Shown here: one piece after another, positions 26,738 through 34,677 of the stretch
How the letters are laid out: each line of letters opens with the position of its first letter
How positions within the stretch are numbered: the first letter of the stretch is position 1
DNA from: Gordonia sp. SID5947
Lineage (GTDB): Bacteria > Actinomycetota > Actinomycetes > Mycobacteriales > Mycobacteriaceae
NCBI RefSeq assembly: GCF_009862785.1
Contig: NZ_WWHU01000001.1
Span: 806,001-870,000, forward strand
Reading direction: 5' to 3'
Length of the DNA: 64,000 nucleotides
Translations under genes and position numbers: made by a program
Notes under the pieces: model-generated
The model's input: the letters and a program-made list of their open reading frames with translations, nothing else
Told to the model about the DNA's origin: nothing
Databases searched by the model: none

Positions 26738-27211
26738 ATGCGCCGCGCGTCTTTCACCGAGATGAACTGTTCAGTGGCCCAATCCCTCGAGATCGTCGGA
26801 GAGTGGTGGACGCTGCTGATCATTCGCGATGCCCTGTTCGGCGTGACCCGCTTCGACGAGTTCTCGACCCGGCTGGGTATAGCGCGTAACGTCCTCACCC
26901 AGCGTCTCGACACGCTTGTCGAACACGGTGTGCTGGTGAAGGAGCCATACCAGGACAAGCCGATTCGCTATGACTACCGGCTGACCGACAAGGGTCGCGA
27001 TCTGTGGACGGTGATCGCCGCGTTGCGGCAATGGGGTGACAAATGGACGGCCGCAGACGGGCCGCCGGTGATCACCACGCACCGTGGCTGTGGGCACACG
27101 ATGACCGTCGAGCCGGCGTGCTCCGAGTGCGGCGAACCGGTCACTCGTGGATCGCTCCGCGTGCACGCAGGGCCCGGCTCGCGCAGCGACCCATTTCCGG
27201 AGCGTCACTGA
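26738..27211 (+). CDS. HxlR-family transcriptional regulator
   Basis: A 157-residue winged-helix protein with the family start NCSVAQSLEIVGEWWTLLIIRDALFG, FDEFSTRLGIARNVLTQRL (recognition helix) and YDYRLTDKGRDL. The core is extended by a C-terminal four-cysteine/histidine stretch (HRGCGH, CSECGEP) that could bind zinc, as seen in some longer HxlR proteins. Divergently placed to the DHA2 exporter, which is the likely target; the inducer is unknown. Confidence 0.9.
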   Translation: MRRASFTEMNCSVAQSLEIVGEWWTLLIIRDALFGVTRFDEFSTRLGIARNVLTQRLDTLVEHGVLVKEPYQDKPIRYDYRLTDKGRDLWTVIAALRQWGDKWTAADGPPVITTHRGCGHTMTVEPACSECGEPVTRGSLRVHAGPGSRSDPFPERH

Positions 27212-27225
27212 CCAGCGGAGGCCGA

Positions 27226-27239
27226 CGGTCCGCGGACCG
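27226..27239. terminator. Palindromic hairpin between convergent genes
   Basis: A perfect 14-bp palindrome CGGTCCGCGGACCG sits 15 nt after the HxlR stop and before the end of the leftward epoxide hydrolase. It is suitable as a shared terminator. Confidence 0.4.
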
Positions 27240-27260
27240 GCAATCATTCTGTCCCAGCGT

Positions 27261-28436
27261 CTATCGCTGAGCGGCCAGCACCGCTGCGAGTCCTTCTTGC
27301 AGGTCTTTGACGAAATAGTCGGGAACCTCCAGCGATGGGAAATGTCCCCCGGCGTCAGGTGAATTCCATCTGACGATCTGTCGGTATCGCTGCTCCGCCC
27401 AGGGGCGTGGATACTTCTCGATGTCGCGTGGATAGATGGTGATGGCGGATGGGACATCGACACGAAGTTCTGGGTCGAGCGAGTTGTGGCTCTCGTAGTA
27501 GATCCGGGCCGACGATGCGCCGGACCGTGTCAGCCAGTACAGGGTGACGTTGTCGAGGAGTCTGTCCCTGGAAATCGTCTCGAACGGGCTGTCTTGGGTG
27601 TCTGTCCATTCCGCGAACTTGTCGAGGATCCAGGCGAGAAGCCCCACTGGCGAGTCGACGAGCGAGTAGCCGATGGTTTGCGGACGGGTCGACTGCTGTT
27701 TCGCGTATGCCGCACGGTGGCGCCAGAAATCGCGGGTCTCCTCGGTCCACCTACGCTCGGCCGCCGTGAGTCCGTCCGTGGTCAGCCCGGGCGGCGACTC
27801 GGCGAACGTCGTATGGATGCCGAGCACGTGTGCCGGGTACCGACCGCCGAGGACCGTGGTGATGTTGCCTCCCCAATCGCCACCATGGGCCAGGAATTGG
27901 CGGTAGCCGAGCCTGTCCATCAGCTGTACCCATGCGGCCGCGGTCTTTTCGGTCCCCCACCCTGTGGTGGTGGGTTTGTCGCTGTAACCAAAACCCGGCA
28001 ACGACGGGACGACGATGTGGAATGCCGGTGCGGCCGCATCGTTCGGATCGCTCAGTTCGTCGACGACGTCGACGAACTCGGCAATGCTGCCCGGCCAGCC
28101 GTGCGTCATGATCAGCGGCGTGGCATCGGCGCGCGCAGACCGGCGGTGTAGGAAGTGGATTCCCAGATCGTCGATGGTCGTGTGGAACTGACCGAGCCGG
28201 TCAAGACGTGTTTCGAATGCCCGCCAGTCGTATCCGCAACGCCAGTAGTCCACCAGGTCGACGATGTCGGTGAGTGGCACTCCCTGGTCCCATCGGCGAG
28301 GGTCGGGCGCAGCTCGATGGACCGTCTCGGCTTCGGGCAGTCGTGTGGCGGCCAGTCGCCCGCTGAGGTCGTCGAGTTCGGCGTCAGCCGCATGGGATGT
28401 GAACGCGCGCACGGCGCTGGACGTCTGTGTGGACAT
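27261..28436 (-). CDS. Epoxide hydrolase, alpha/beta fold with EHN N-terminal domain
   Basis: A 391-residue soluble epoxide hydrolase of the microsomal-like type. An N-terminal EHN lid region (about residues 10-110) precedes the core with oxyanion HGWPG (112-116), the nucleophile motif AHGGDWGG (Asp187), and catalytic histidine in DAGGHFPSLE near the C-terminus. These enzymes open epoxides with water to vicinal diols. The start follows AGGAGA. It is divergent from a CGNR-type regulator, and a 25-bp operator overlaps its predicted promoter, so its expression is probably controlled by that regulator. Confidence 0.92.
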   Translation of the reverse strand: MSTQTSSAVRAFTSHAADAELDDLSGRLAATRLPEAETVHRAAPDPRRWDQGVPLTDIVDLVDYWRCGYDWRAFETRLDRLGQFHTTIDDLGIHFLHRRSARADATPLIMTHGWPGSIAEFVDVVDELSDPNDAAAPAFHIVVPSLPGFGYSDKPTTTGWGTEKTAAAWVQLMDRLGYRQFLAHGGDWGGNITTVLGGRYPAHVLGIHTTFAESPPGLTTDGLTAAERRWTEETRDFWRHRAAYAKQQSTRPQTIGYSLVDSPVGLLAWILDKFAEWTDTQDSPFETISRDRLLDNVTLYWLTRSGASSARIYYESHNSLDPELRVDVPSAITIYPRDIEKYPRPWAEQRYRQIVRWNSPDAGGHFPSLEVPDYFVKDLQEGLAAVLAAQR

Positions 28437-28473
28437 CGGCTCTCCTGGGCTACGGCGGAACGCGGGTCGAGTT

Positions 28474-28535
28474 ATAGAACCGCCTAAGACGGTTCTATCA
28501 GTATGCCCGGTGCTGCGCAACCGGCTAAGGTGGTT
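28474..28535. promoter_or_regulatory. Twin operators between epoxide hydrolase and CGNR regulator
   Basis: Operator 1 is a perfect 9-bp inverted repeat ATAGAACCG-cctaaga-CGGTTCTAT (28474-28498) overlapping a minus-strand -10 TATAAC. Operator 2 AACCGGCTAAGGTGGTT (28519-28535) shares the AACCGnCTAAG core and ends 2 nt before ATG 28538. The two sites flank both starts and predict joint autoregulation. Confidence 0.6.
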
Positions 28536-28537
28536 CC

Positions 28538-29101
28538 ATGACCGCGCAGGTTCCTGAGTTCCGTCTCGGCAATGTGCTGGCGACCAGCTTCACCGGGACG
28601 CTGAGTGAGCGGCATGGCGAGCCCGTGGAGCGCATCCCCACGCCGTCCCGCCTCGTCGACTGGCTGGCGGTGTACGGCCTCGAGGTCGCGTCCTGCACCC
28701 CCACCGAGCTCGAACTCGCTCGGCAACTGAGGGAAGCGCTGCATGCCGCCATGACTGCGGCTGCTGTCGAGGACGCCCTACCCGCGTCTGCGGTTCGCGT
28801 GATCAACGAACGCAGCGCGCAGGGACGGGCCGCGGCCATCCTGACGCCCGACGGCCATCGGCAGTGGCGGCTCGGCTCGGGCTCCGGCATAGAGGACGCC
28901 CTTGGCGTGATCGCCGCCGACGCGATCAGCATCATCGCAGGCGAACGAGACGGAAAACTGGCCTTATGCGCATCGCCGACCTGCCAGGCCGCCTTCTTCG
29001 ACGCCAGTCAAAGCCGTAGCCGCAGATGGTGCGACATGAATACATGCGGGAACCGTCAGAAGAAGGCGCGTTTCAATGCCAACCAGCGCAAGAGAGTCTG
29101 A
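28538..29101 (+). CDS. CGNR zinc-finger (ABATE-domain) regulator
   Basis: A 187-residue protein with an N-terminal ABATE ligand-sensing-like domain (VDWLAVYGL, ELARQLREALHAAM) and a C-terminal CGNR zinc finger: LCASPTCQAAFFD, then RRWCDMNTCGNRQKKARF, where the four cysteines bind zinc and CGNR starts the DNA-contacting part. The family is taken to be transcription factors with stress-type ligands. ATG 28538 is only 2 nt from an operator repeat, predicting a leaderless or very short-leader message and autoregulation. Confidence 0.9.
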   Translation: MTAQVPEFRLGNVLATSFTGTLSERHGEPVERIPTPSRLVDWLAVYGLEVASCTPTELELARQLREALHAAMTAAAVEDALPASAVRVINERSAQGRAAAILTPDGHRQWRLGSGSGIEDALGVIAADAISIIAGERDGKLALCASPTCQAAFFDASQSRSRRWCDMNTCGNRQKKARFNANQRKRV

Positions 29102-29220
29102 GCGGCTTCGGCCGGCGGGGCTCATCATCCGCGAGGCAGCCGACGATCGAGCGTTGGGGTTGATTCGGGGTCTCTCGTGTCGACCTCGAATGGCACCCGC
29201 ACGTCGTTCCCGACTTGACG

Positions 29221-29922
29221 TCAGCCGACCCGTTCCGAACCGTCGAGATCAGCCAATGCTGCTCGGGCGCTTTCGAGTTCGTGGCTGAGCTCGTCGATTC
29301 GTTTCTGGGCCGCTGCCCGCGCCGACTGTATGACACCGTCGACCGCACTGATCGCCGCGTCGTCCCCGAGTTCGCGCATCGCGCGGGCCACCCGGTCGGA
29401 CGTCGCCTCTGTGGGTTTGCCATGCCTCTTGCTGCCGTGTGAGATCGATATGGTCCACGTACCCTCGCCGGTAGACGTGATGGTGACACCGACCGCTGCG
29501 GCAGGAGCTTTCGTACGCCGTGCAGCTTTCGCCGCAACGGGTTTCGGTTCCACTGTTCTCGCCTCTGGGGGTTTCGTGCGTCCGGGTTCCGGCTTCGGTT
29601 CGGGCGTGGCGCCACTTGCTGAGGCTGCGGGTGCCGGCGCCGCCTTGGCGGGTCGCGGACGCGGCGGAGTGGTCGAGGTTGCTGCCGCACGAGTCCTGTG
29701 CAGTTCGTCGGCTTCGAACGGCAGTTGATCGTCGACGCCCTTCGGGCTCGCGGTGACCGTGGAACCGTCGATGGACACGACGCGGGCCGACGCTCCAGCG
29801 TCCAGGCCGAGCGACGGCATCGGATCACGAAGATAGACGGTGACGCGCTTTCCCGCGGCGAGTCCCGCGGACAGCGATGCCAGGTCGTCGGGAGTCAATC
29901 CAGTCCTTCTGCGCGAATTCAC
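29221..29922 (-). CDS. Actinobacterial conserved protein, DUF6319-like
   Basis: A 233-residue protein. An N-terminal domain (LTPDDLASLSAGLAAGKRVTVYLRD, then ASARVVSIDGSTVTASPKGVDD) is followed by a long Pro/Ala/Lys-rich linker, a small beta domain (VTITSTGEGTWTISISHGSKRH) and a C-terminal coiled coil of about 40 residues. From memory the N-terminus resembles DUF6319 proteins; this needs a profile search. GTG 29922 is taken as start, with ATG 29931 as alternative. No ribosome site; a palindrome lies just upstream. Confidence 0.7.
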   Translation of the reverse strand: MNSRRRTGLTPDDLASLSAGLAAGKRVTVYLRDPMPSLGLDAGASARVVSIDGSTVTASPKGVDDQLPFEADELHRTRAAATSTTPPRPRPAKAAPAPAASASGATPEPKPEPGRTKPPEARTVEPKPVAAKAARRTKAPAAAVGVTITSTGEGTWTISISHGSKRHGKPTEATSDRVARAMRELGDDAAISAVDGVIQSARAAAQKRIDELSHELESARAALADLDGSERVG

Positions 29923-29931
29923 GCAGAACAT

Positions 29932-29951
29932 GTTCGCACACGCGTGCGAAC
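29932..29951. promoter_or_regulatory. Palindrome GTTCGCAC-acgc-GTGCGAAC
   Basis: A perfect 8-bp inverted repeat with a 4-nt spacer, immediately upstream of the leftward gene starting at 29922. The centre spacing matches an SOS box but the half-sites (GTTCGCAC) do not fit the mycobacterial LexA consensus TCGAAC-N4-GTTCGA. Regulator unknown. Confidence 0.4.
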
Positions 29952-29986
29952 GAGGCACGCTCGGCGCACTGACCCACTCACACGAT

Positions 29987-30490
29987 TCAGGGCATCTCCA
30001 CCGTCTGCGCGCGGCGGATCTCCTCGACAGCGCGCACCAGGAAAGGCTCGTGATCGATCCCCGCGGCTGCCGCCAGGTCGGCGGCGACAAGAATGGCGGC
30101 GCCGACGATTGCCGCCTGCGGGATGGGCGGTGCCGGATCGTCGTCGCTGTCCGAGTGCTCGCGCACACCCAGAGCGCCGGTGAGTACCACCACGACCGCT
30201 GCGGGTTCGACCGGCGCATCCCACAGTCCGGCGCCTCCTACGGTACGGGTGAGTACGTCGGAGACATCGTCACCGCTCAGGCCATCCTGGTACGACATCT
30301 CGAGTAGCTCACGCACCATGTGGGCGTGAACAGCGCGAGCGGCATCGGTGTGGGTCTCGAGGTGGTGGACGGCTTCACCGAATCCCTCCGGGTCGTGGCC
30401 GCGCGCCGCTCGGATGCCCTGATCGGTTGCCTCTGCGACGGCCCGAGCCATCAGCGACCATGCGGCAGGCGATTTGTAATCGTTGGCCAC
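29987..30490 (-). CDS. Conserved hypothetical helical protein
   Basis: A 167-residue, mostly helical protein (AAWSLMARAVAEATDQGIRAARG, and AAVVVVLTGALGVREHSDSDDD) with a moderately hydrophobic C-terminal helix (AAIVGAAILVAADLAAAAG). Not recognised. GTG 30490 has GGGAG at 5-6 nt spacing, while longer upstream frames lie in repeat DNA. It is transcribed toward, and probably with, the DUF6319-like gene 64 nt downstream. Confidence 0.65.
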   Translation of the reverse strand: MANDYKSPAAWSLMARAVAEATDQGIRAARGHDPEGFGEAVHHLETHTDAARAVHAHMVRELLEMSYQDGLSGDDVSDVLTRTVGGAGLWDAPVEPAAVVVVLTGALGVREHSDSDDDPAPPIPQAAIVGAAILVAADLAAAAGIDHEPFLVRAVEEIRRAQTVEMP

Positions 30491-30552
30491 TAGAACTCCC
30501 GTCGGCGTGTTCGGTTGGACTGATCTCACAATGCCATGTGCGGATATACGCC

Positions 30553-30718
30553 TGGTCGAGTAGTCGGTGGCGTGCCCTTCCGGCGGTCGCGTGGCCCGCG
30601 AGCGTGCCCTTCCGATGGTCGAGTAACCAGCGAGCAAAGCGAGCGCGCGTATCGAGAGCGTTTGCATCGCAAGTGATCTCGATACGGCGCCTCGCGACGC
30701 TCAGTGCCTACTCGATCG
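30553..30718. repeat. REP-like intergenic inverted repeat with short direct repeats
   Basis: A long imperfect hairpin: GGTCGAGTAACCAGCGAGC onward (30617-30656) pairs with TCTCGATACGGCGCCTCGC onward to CTCGATC (30677-30717). Upstream, GCGTGCCCTTCCG occurs twice (30570-30582 and 30602-30614) and GGTCGAGTA recurs at 30555. Such GGTCGAGTA...TCTCGATACG hairpins are a familiar repeat class of mycolata intergenic regions. Confidence 0.55.
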
Positions 30719-30775
30719 GCGAGGCGGACGGCGGGGCTTGCCTACCCATCGGCGGGGGCGGCGCGCAGCCTGCAC

Positions 30776-31711
30776 TCAGACCCGTACGACGATCTTGCCC
30801 CGCACATGGCCTGACGCACTGCGTTCATGTGCGGCGGCGGCATCGGTGAGTTCGAACACCTCGGCGATCTCAGGTTTCAGCTTTCCCGCGTCACCGAGTC
30901 GGGCCAGCTCGGTGAGATCCGCGACGTCCGGACGCACCCACACGTAGTGTCCGCCGAACTCGTCACGCGCTCGTGCATCGGTGATCGATGCGACGGTCCC
31001 GCCCGTGCGCAATACCTGCGGAACCGAGTCGAGAGCCTCACCACCCACATAGTCGAGGACCACATCGACGCCTTCAGGTGCAAGGTCGCGAACGCGGTCG
31101 GCGAGTCCTTCGCCGTAGGTCACCGGCTCGGCGCCAAGGCTGCGCAGGTAGTCGTGATTCCCTTCCGAAGCCGTGCCGATCACGCGTGCGCCGATGGACC
31201 GTGCGATCTGGACCGCGAACGATCCGACACCGCCCGCGGCGGCCTGTACCAGGACCGTGTGTCCCGACTGAACGCCCGCGCGGTGGTTCGTCTGGTAGCC
31301 GGTGAGTCCGGCGAGTGGCACCGCCGCTGCCTCCTCGAACGACCAGGCCGCCGGTTTGCGCGCGAGGGTGCGGACCGGCGCGGCCACGAACTCGGCGAAT
31401 GTGCCGCCCGCGACCTCACCGCCGACGGCGTCCTTGCGTACATAACCGAAGACCTCGTCTCCGACCTCGAACTCGGGAGTATCCAGGCCCACCTGCTCGA
31501 CAACACCTGCGACGTCCCAGCCAGGGATCACCGGAAACAGCGTGTCCATGATCGCGTCGAGATAACCCTCGCGGACTTTCCAGTCGACGGGGTTGACGCT
31601 CGATGCACGGACACGCACCAGGACTGAGTCCGGCCCCACCTTGGGTGTGGGCAAATCGGTGAGCGCCAAGACGTCGGGACCGCCGAAGCGGGAATAGGTG
31701 ATTGCTCGCAT
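30776..31711 (-). CDS. NADP-dependent quinone-oxidoreductase-like MDR protein
   Basis: A 311-residue zinc-independent medium-chain reductase: N-terminal GroES-like domain (RFGGPDVLALTDLPTPKVGPD split here), PVIPGWDVAGVVEQVG, the nucleotide loop VLVQAAAGGVGSFAVQIAR, and C-terminal VRGKIVVRV. The zinc-ligand cysteines of alcohol dehydrogenases are absent. Members reduce quinones or enones with NADPH. It is the last gene of a likely leftward run (DHFR-fold protein, SDR, FAD reductase, MDR) and ends before a repeat region. An AGGAGG lies 12 nt upstream of ATG 31711. Confidence 0.88.
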   Translation of the reverse strand: MRAITYSRFGGPDVLALTDLPTPKVGPDSVLVRVRASSVNPVDWKVREGYLDAIMDTLFPVIPGWDVAGVVEQVGLDTPEFEVGDEVFGYVRKDAVGGEVAGGTFAEFVAAPVRTLARKPAAWSFEEAAAVPLAGLTGYQTNHRAGVQSGHTVLVQAAAGGVGSFAVQIARSIGARVIGTASEGNHDYLRSLGAEPVTYGEGLADRVRDLAPEGVDVVLDYVGGEALDSVPQVLRTGGTVASITDARARDEFGGHYVWVRPDVADLTELARLGDAGKLKPEIAEVFELTDAAAAHERSASGHVRGKIVVRV

Positions 31712-31752
31712 GTCCGTGTCATACCTCCTGTTGGCGGATCAATTACTGGTCA

Positions 31753-32904
31753 TCACATGGCGACCGGTACAGGCTTCTTCGCTCGAATGAGCTTCTCCCC
31801 CATGTCGTAGTCATCGTCCGCGTTGTGCGTCAACACACCGACCGCGGCGCCGTCGGCTTCGTACCAGACGGTGAAGCCGTCACGGCGTTCGACGATCCGG
31901 CTGTGGTCGTAACCGTCACCCCACGCGTGATACTTGACGGTCTCGTCACCGATCGTCGTCCAGAATCCGGGGATCTCGGACCATGAGGCGTCGACCCCGG
32001 CTGCCCGCATGCCCGCGACGGCGCCCTGGTCGGCGGCGTCTTGCCAGTGCTCGATGGCGATCGGCCGGTCGGCGGTGGTGTTGACGGCCAGAGCCAGATC
32101 TCCCGCGGCGTAAACGCCGGGTTGCCGTGTCCTCATCCCCGAGTCGACCGGGATGCGGGACTGCTCCGCCGAAAGCCCAGCGGCCCTGGCAATCTCACCG
32201 TTGGGCTCAACGCCCGTCGCCGCGACGACGAGGTCGGTGCGCACGGACACGCCGCTATCGAGCACGACGCTGTCGGGGGTGATTTCCTGTACTTCGTGCC
32301 ACCGACGAAACGTGCCCCGGACTTCTCCACCAACGACCGCAACCTACGGCCGGCTTCGGCGCCCAGACGCTTGTGCTGAGGGAATTCGTCCCGGGGCCAC
32401 CAACGTCACCGAAAGCCCTCTCATGGCAAGAGACGCGGCCGCCTCACAGCCGATGAATCCTGCACCGATGACCACCGCCGAATCCGCGTGCTGGGCAGCA
32501 CCGCGCAGGTGCTCGGCATCTTTCAACGATCGCAGCAACAGAGCGCGCTCACCACCGGGCACAGGTGGTGGCAGCGGACTGGAGCCACACGCCAGGATCA
32601 GATCGGTGTACGGGTACCGGTGGCCTGCCGCTGTGACGACCTGTCGGTGAACGTCGACTGTGTCCACCCGGGTGTCTGTCAGCACCTCCAGGTTCCGCTC
32701 GGCGAACCACCCAGGACCGTGCATGATGACGTCGTCGGTCTCGCTGCGCAGGAACTCTTTGCTGAGAGGCGGTCGAAAATAGGGCATGTCGACGTCTGCC
32801 GTGAGGATCTGCACCGGCAGGTCGTCACATTGTGCACGGAACGCTTCGGCGGCGCCGACCCCCGCCGGCCCTCCGCCGATCACTATCAGCCCGGATTCGG
32901 TCAT
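31753..32904 (-). pseudogene. FAD/NAD-dependent ferredoxin-reductase-like protein, double frameshift
   Basis: Fragments of one roughly 383-residue flavoprotein: N-terminal FAD motif (VIGGGPAGVGAAEAF), the PYFRPPLSKEFLR motif typical of ferredoxin reductases, NAD motif (SAVVIGAGFIGCE), and C-terminal VYAAGDLA. The frame changes near 32393-32396 (one G too many on the plus strand) and returns near 32294 (one base missing), with an out-of-frame stretch still reading RLGAEAGRRLRSLVEKSG. Because the two changes compensate and both lie in short runs, sequencing error is as likely as decay. It would supply electrons to an oxygenase or reductase. Confidence 0.75.
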
Positions 32905-32933
32905 GACGACGCGTGTACCCGTTCTGCCGACTT

Positions 32934-33878
32934 TCAACACGTCTCGGCACGTTCGCCGTTCCAGCTGTCGGGGCGGGTGCCATCGAGATCGGTGAGTGCG
33001 TAGTGGCGGGCCAGATCGGCGGATGTCACCGATTGTTGATTCCATCGATGTCGTGCCGGATCCGCCGCGATCGCCGCCACACCTCGACCCACGAATCTCG
33101 GAGATTCAGAGAGACCGAAACCGGCTGGTGCGGAGGGAAATCCATCGACTGAGCCGTCGAGGGCCGCACGCCAGTTGCTTTCCTCGACACCGAAATTCTC
33201 CAGCATCATCTCCGATCGAAGCCATCCCGGTGTCACCGCGACCGCGGTCGCGCCGAAGGGCGCGAGCTCGTGTCCCTGTGAGAACGCCAGGCGGTTGACT
33301 GCGACTTTCGCAAGGTCGTAGAAGACCGAGATGCGGTAGTGATCCGCGTTGAATTCCGTGGTCCCATCGGTGACTTCGACTACCAGACCACCCGGGCGAT
33401 CGACGAGAAGTGGCAGCAGGTGGTGCGAAGTGATGAGGTGGGTGTCGATGGCCAACCGAAGGATGCGCAGCCCGGAGTCCAGGTCGTGTTCCCAGATGGG
33501 TGTGTTCCACGTGGAGGGTGGGCCTTTCAGCTCCTCTGCGCCCCAGATGTCGTTGACCAGGACGTCGATGTGCCCGTGGTCGCCGCGGATTTGTTCCGCC
33601 AACTCCTGAACACGGTCGGGGTCACAGTGATCGACCTGATGAGCGATACCCCTCCCGCCGAGATCTGTCACCAATTCGGCGGTGTCCTCGATACATTCGG
33701 GCCGGTGGTAGTCCGACCGGATCGCGGGGTCGCCGTCGCGACTGCTGCGACCGGTGCAGACGACGGTGGCACCGTGCTCGGCCAGCCCCGCTGCGATCCC
33801 ACGCCCGGCACCGCGGGTAGCGCCCGCCACGACTGCGACACAGTCTCGCAGTCGGCCATGTAGGGACGACCCGGCCAT
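32934..33878 (-). CDS. SDR family oxidoreductase, DHRS1-like
   Basis: A 314-residue short-chain dehydrogenase, longer than the classical 250. It has the cofactor motif AGATRGAGRGIA, an atypical NNAG equivalent (VLVNDIWGAEEL), and YDLAK as the catalytic Tyr-Lys pair; the 60-residue C-terminal extension suits the DHRS1-like branch. ATG 33878 (MAGSSLHGRLRDC) is preferred over an upstream ATG at 33908 because the domain begins right after it. It is 29 nt upstream of the FAD reductase and probably co-transcribed. Substrate unknown. Confidence 0.85.
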   Translation of the reverse strand: MAGSSLHGRLRDCVAVVAGATRGAGRGIAAGLAEHGATVVCTGRSSRDGDPAIRSDYHRPECIEDTAELVTDLGGRGIAHQVDHCDPDRVQELAEQIRGDHGHIDVLVNDIWGAEELKGPPSTWNTPIWEHDLDSGLRILRLAIDTHLITSHHLLPLLVDRPGGLVVEVTDGTTEFNADHYRISVFYDLAKVAVNRLAFSQGHELAPFGATAVAVTPGWLRSEMMLENFGVEESNWRAALDGSVDGFPSAPAGFGLSESPRFVGRGVAAIAADPARHRWNQQSVTSADLARHYALTDLDGTRPDSWNGERAETC

Positions 33879-33926
33879 GGCGCGAGTCTGCCAAAGCAGA
33901 CGCGGCAAGGCAACGGTCGCACAGGG

Positions 33927-34517
33927 TCAGGCGTGCAACGACGGCCGATAGACGAGCTCTTGGATGCCGCCGTCGAATGTCCGGCTGTCGATCAACTCGA
34001 GATCGAAGTCCAGGGAGCCGTGGAACAGCGGGTGGGCGCCGGTCTGTCCGGTGATCACCGGGAAGATCGTCAGCTGGATACGGTCGACGAGGCCGGCGGC
34101 CATCAGCGCGCGGTTCATCGAGACGCTACCGTGCGAGCGCAACGGGATCTGCGACTCGTTCTTGAGTTGGTCGACCACGTCGGTGGCGTCACCGGTTGCC
34201 AGCGTCGCCGACGGCCACTCGAGGGGCTCGTGCAGCGTGGTCGACACCACCGTCGTCGGCAATCGCCTCATCTGCGCGAGCCAGGCATCACCGGTCTCGT
34301 CTGCGTCCGGAGTCGAGCCGCGGAGGCGGTCGAAGTGCGTGAACAGCCGGTAGGTGTTGGCGCCGAAGACCATCCGATACTCGCCGGTGTAGAAGGCACG
34401 CCGGTGTTCGAGCCACTCGGTGCTGTACCTACCCCAGTATCCACCCCAGGTGCCGGGTCGCGGGGCGCCGAAGCCGTCGACGGTGGAAAAGATGTCGGCG
34501 GTGTACGTGGCGGTCAT
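33927..34517 (-). CDS. Dihydrofolate-reductase-fold (RibD C-terminal-like) protein
   Basis: A 196-residue RibD_C/DHFR-fold protein: TADIFSTVDGFGAP at the start, RMVFGANTYRLF, RSHGSVSMNRALMAAGLVDRI for the cofactor region, and IFPVITGQTG. It is the second such protein in the window (compare 11947-12594). ATG 34517 is preferred to ATG 34523 because GAGGAG immediately abuts the latter. Likely first gene of the leftward run ending at 30776. Confidence 0.87.
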   Translation of the reverse strand: MTATYTADIFSTVDGFGAPRPGTWGGYWGRYSTEWLEHRRAFYTGEYRMVFGANTYRLFTHFDRLRGSTPDADETGDAWLAQMRRLPTTVVSTTLHEPLEWPSATLATGDATDVVDQLKNESQIPLRSHGSVSMNRALMAAGLVDRIQLTIFPVITGQTGAHPLFHGSLDFDLELIDSRTFDGGIQELVYRPSLHA

Positions 34518-34677
34518 GATCATCTCCTCGGCGCAGGGGCGGGTATCTCGGACGGTAGACCGCCGGGAGCGGGAAAAGTCATCGCCCGGGACTCCACTGC
34601 TCAGATGGACGCGTGTTCGAGCGACGGATCGGAGCAGTCACGCGTGTAGTGCCGACGTCATCAGCGGTGAACGGGTC

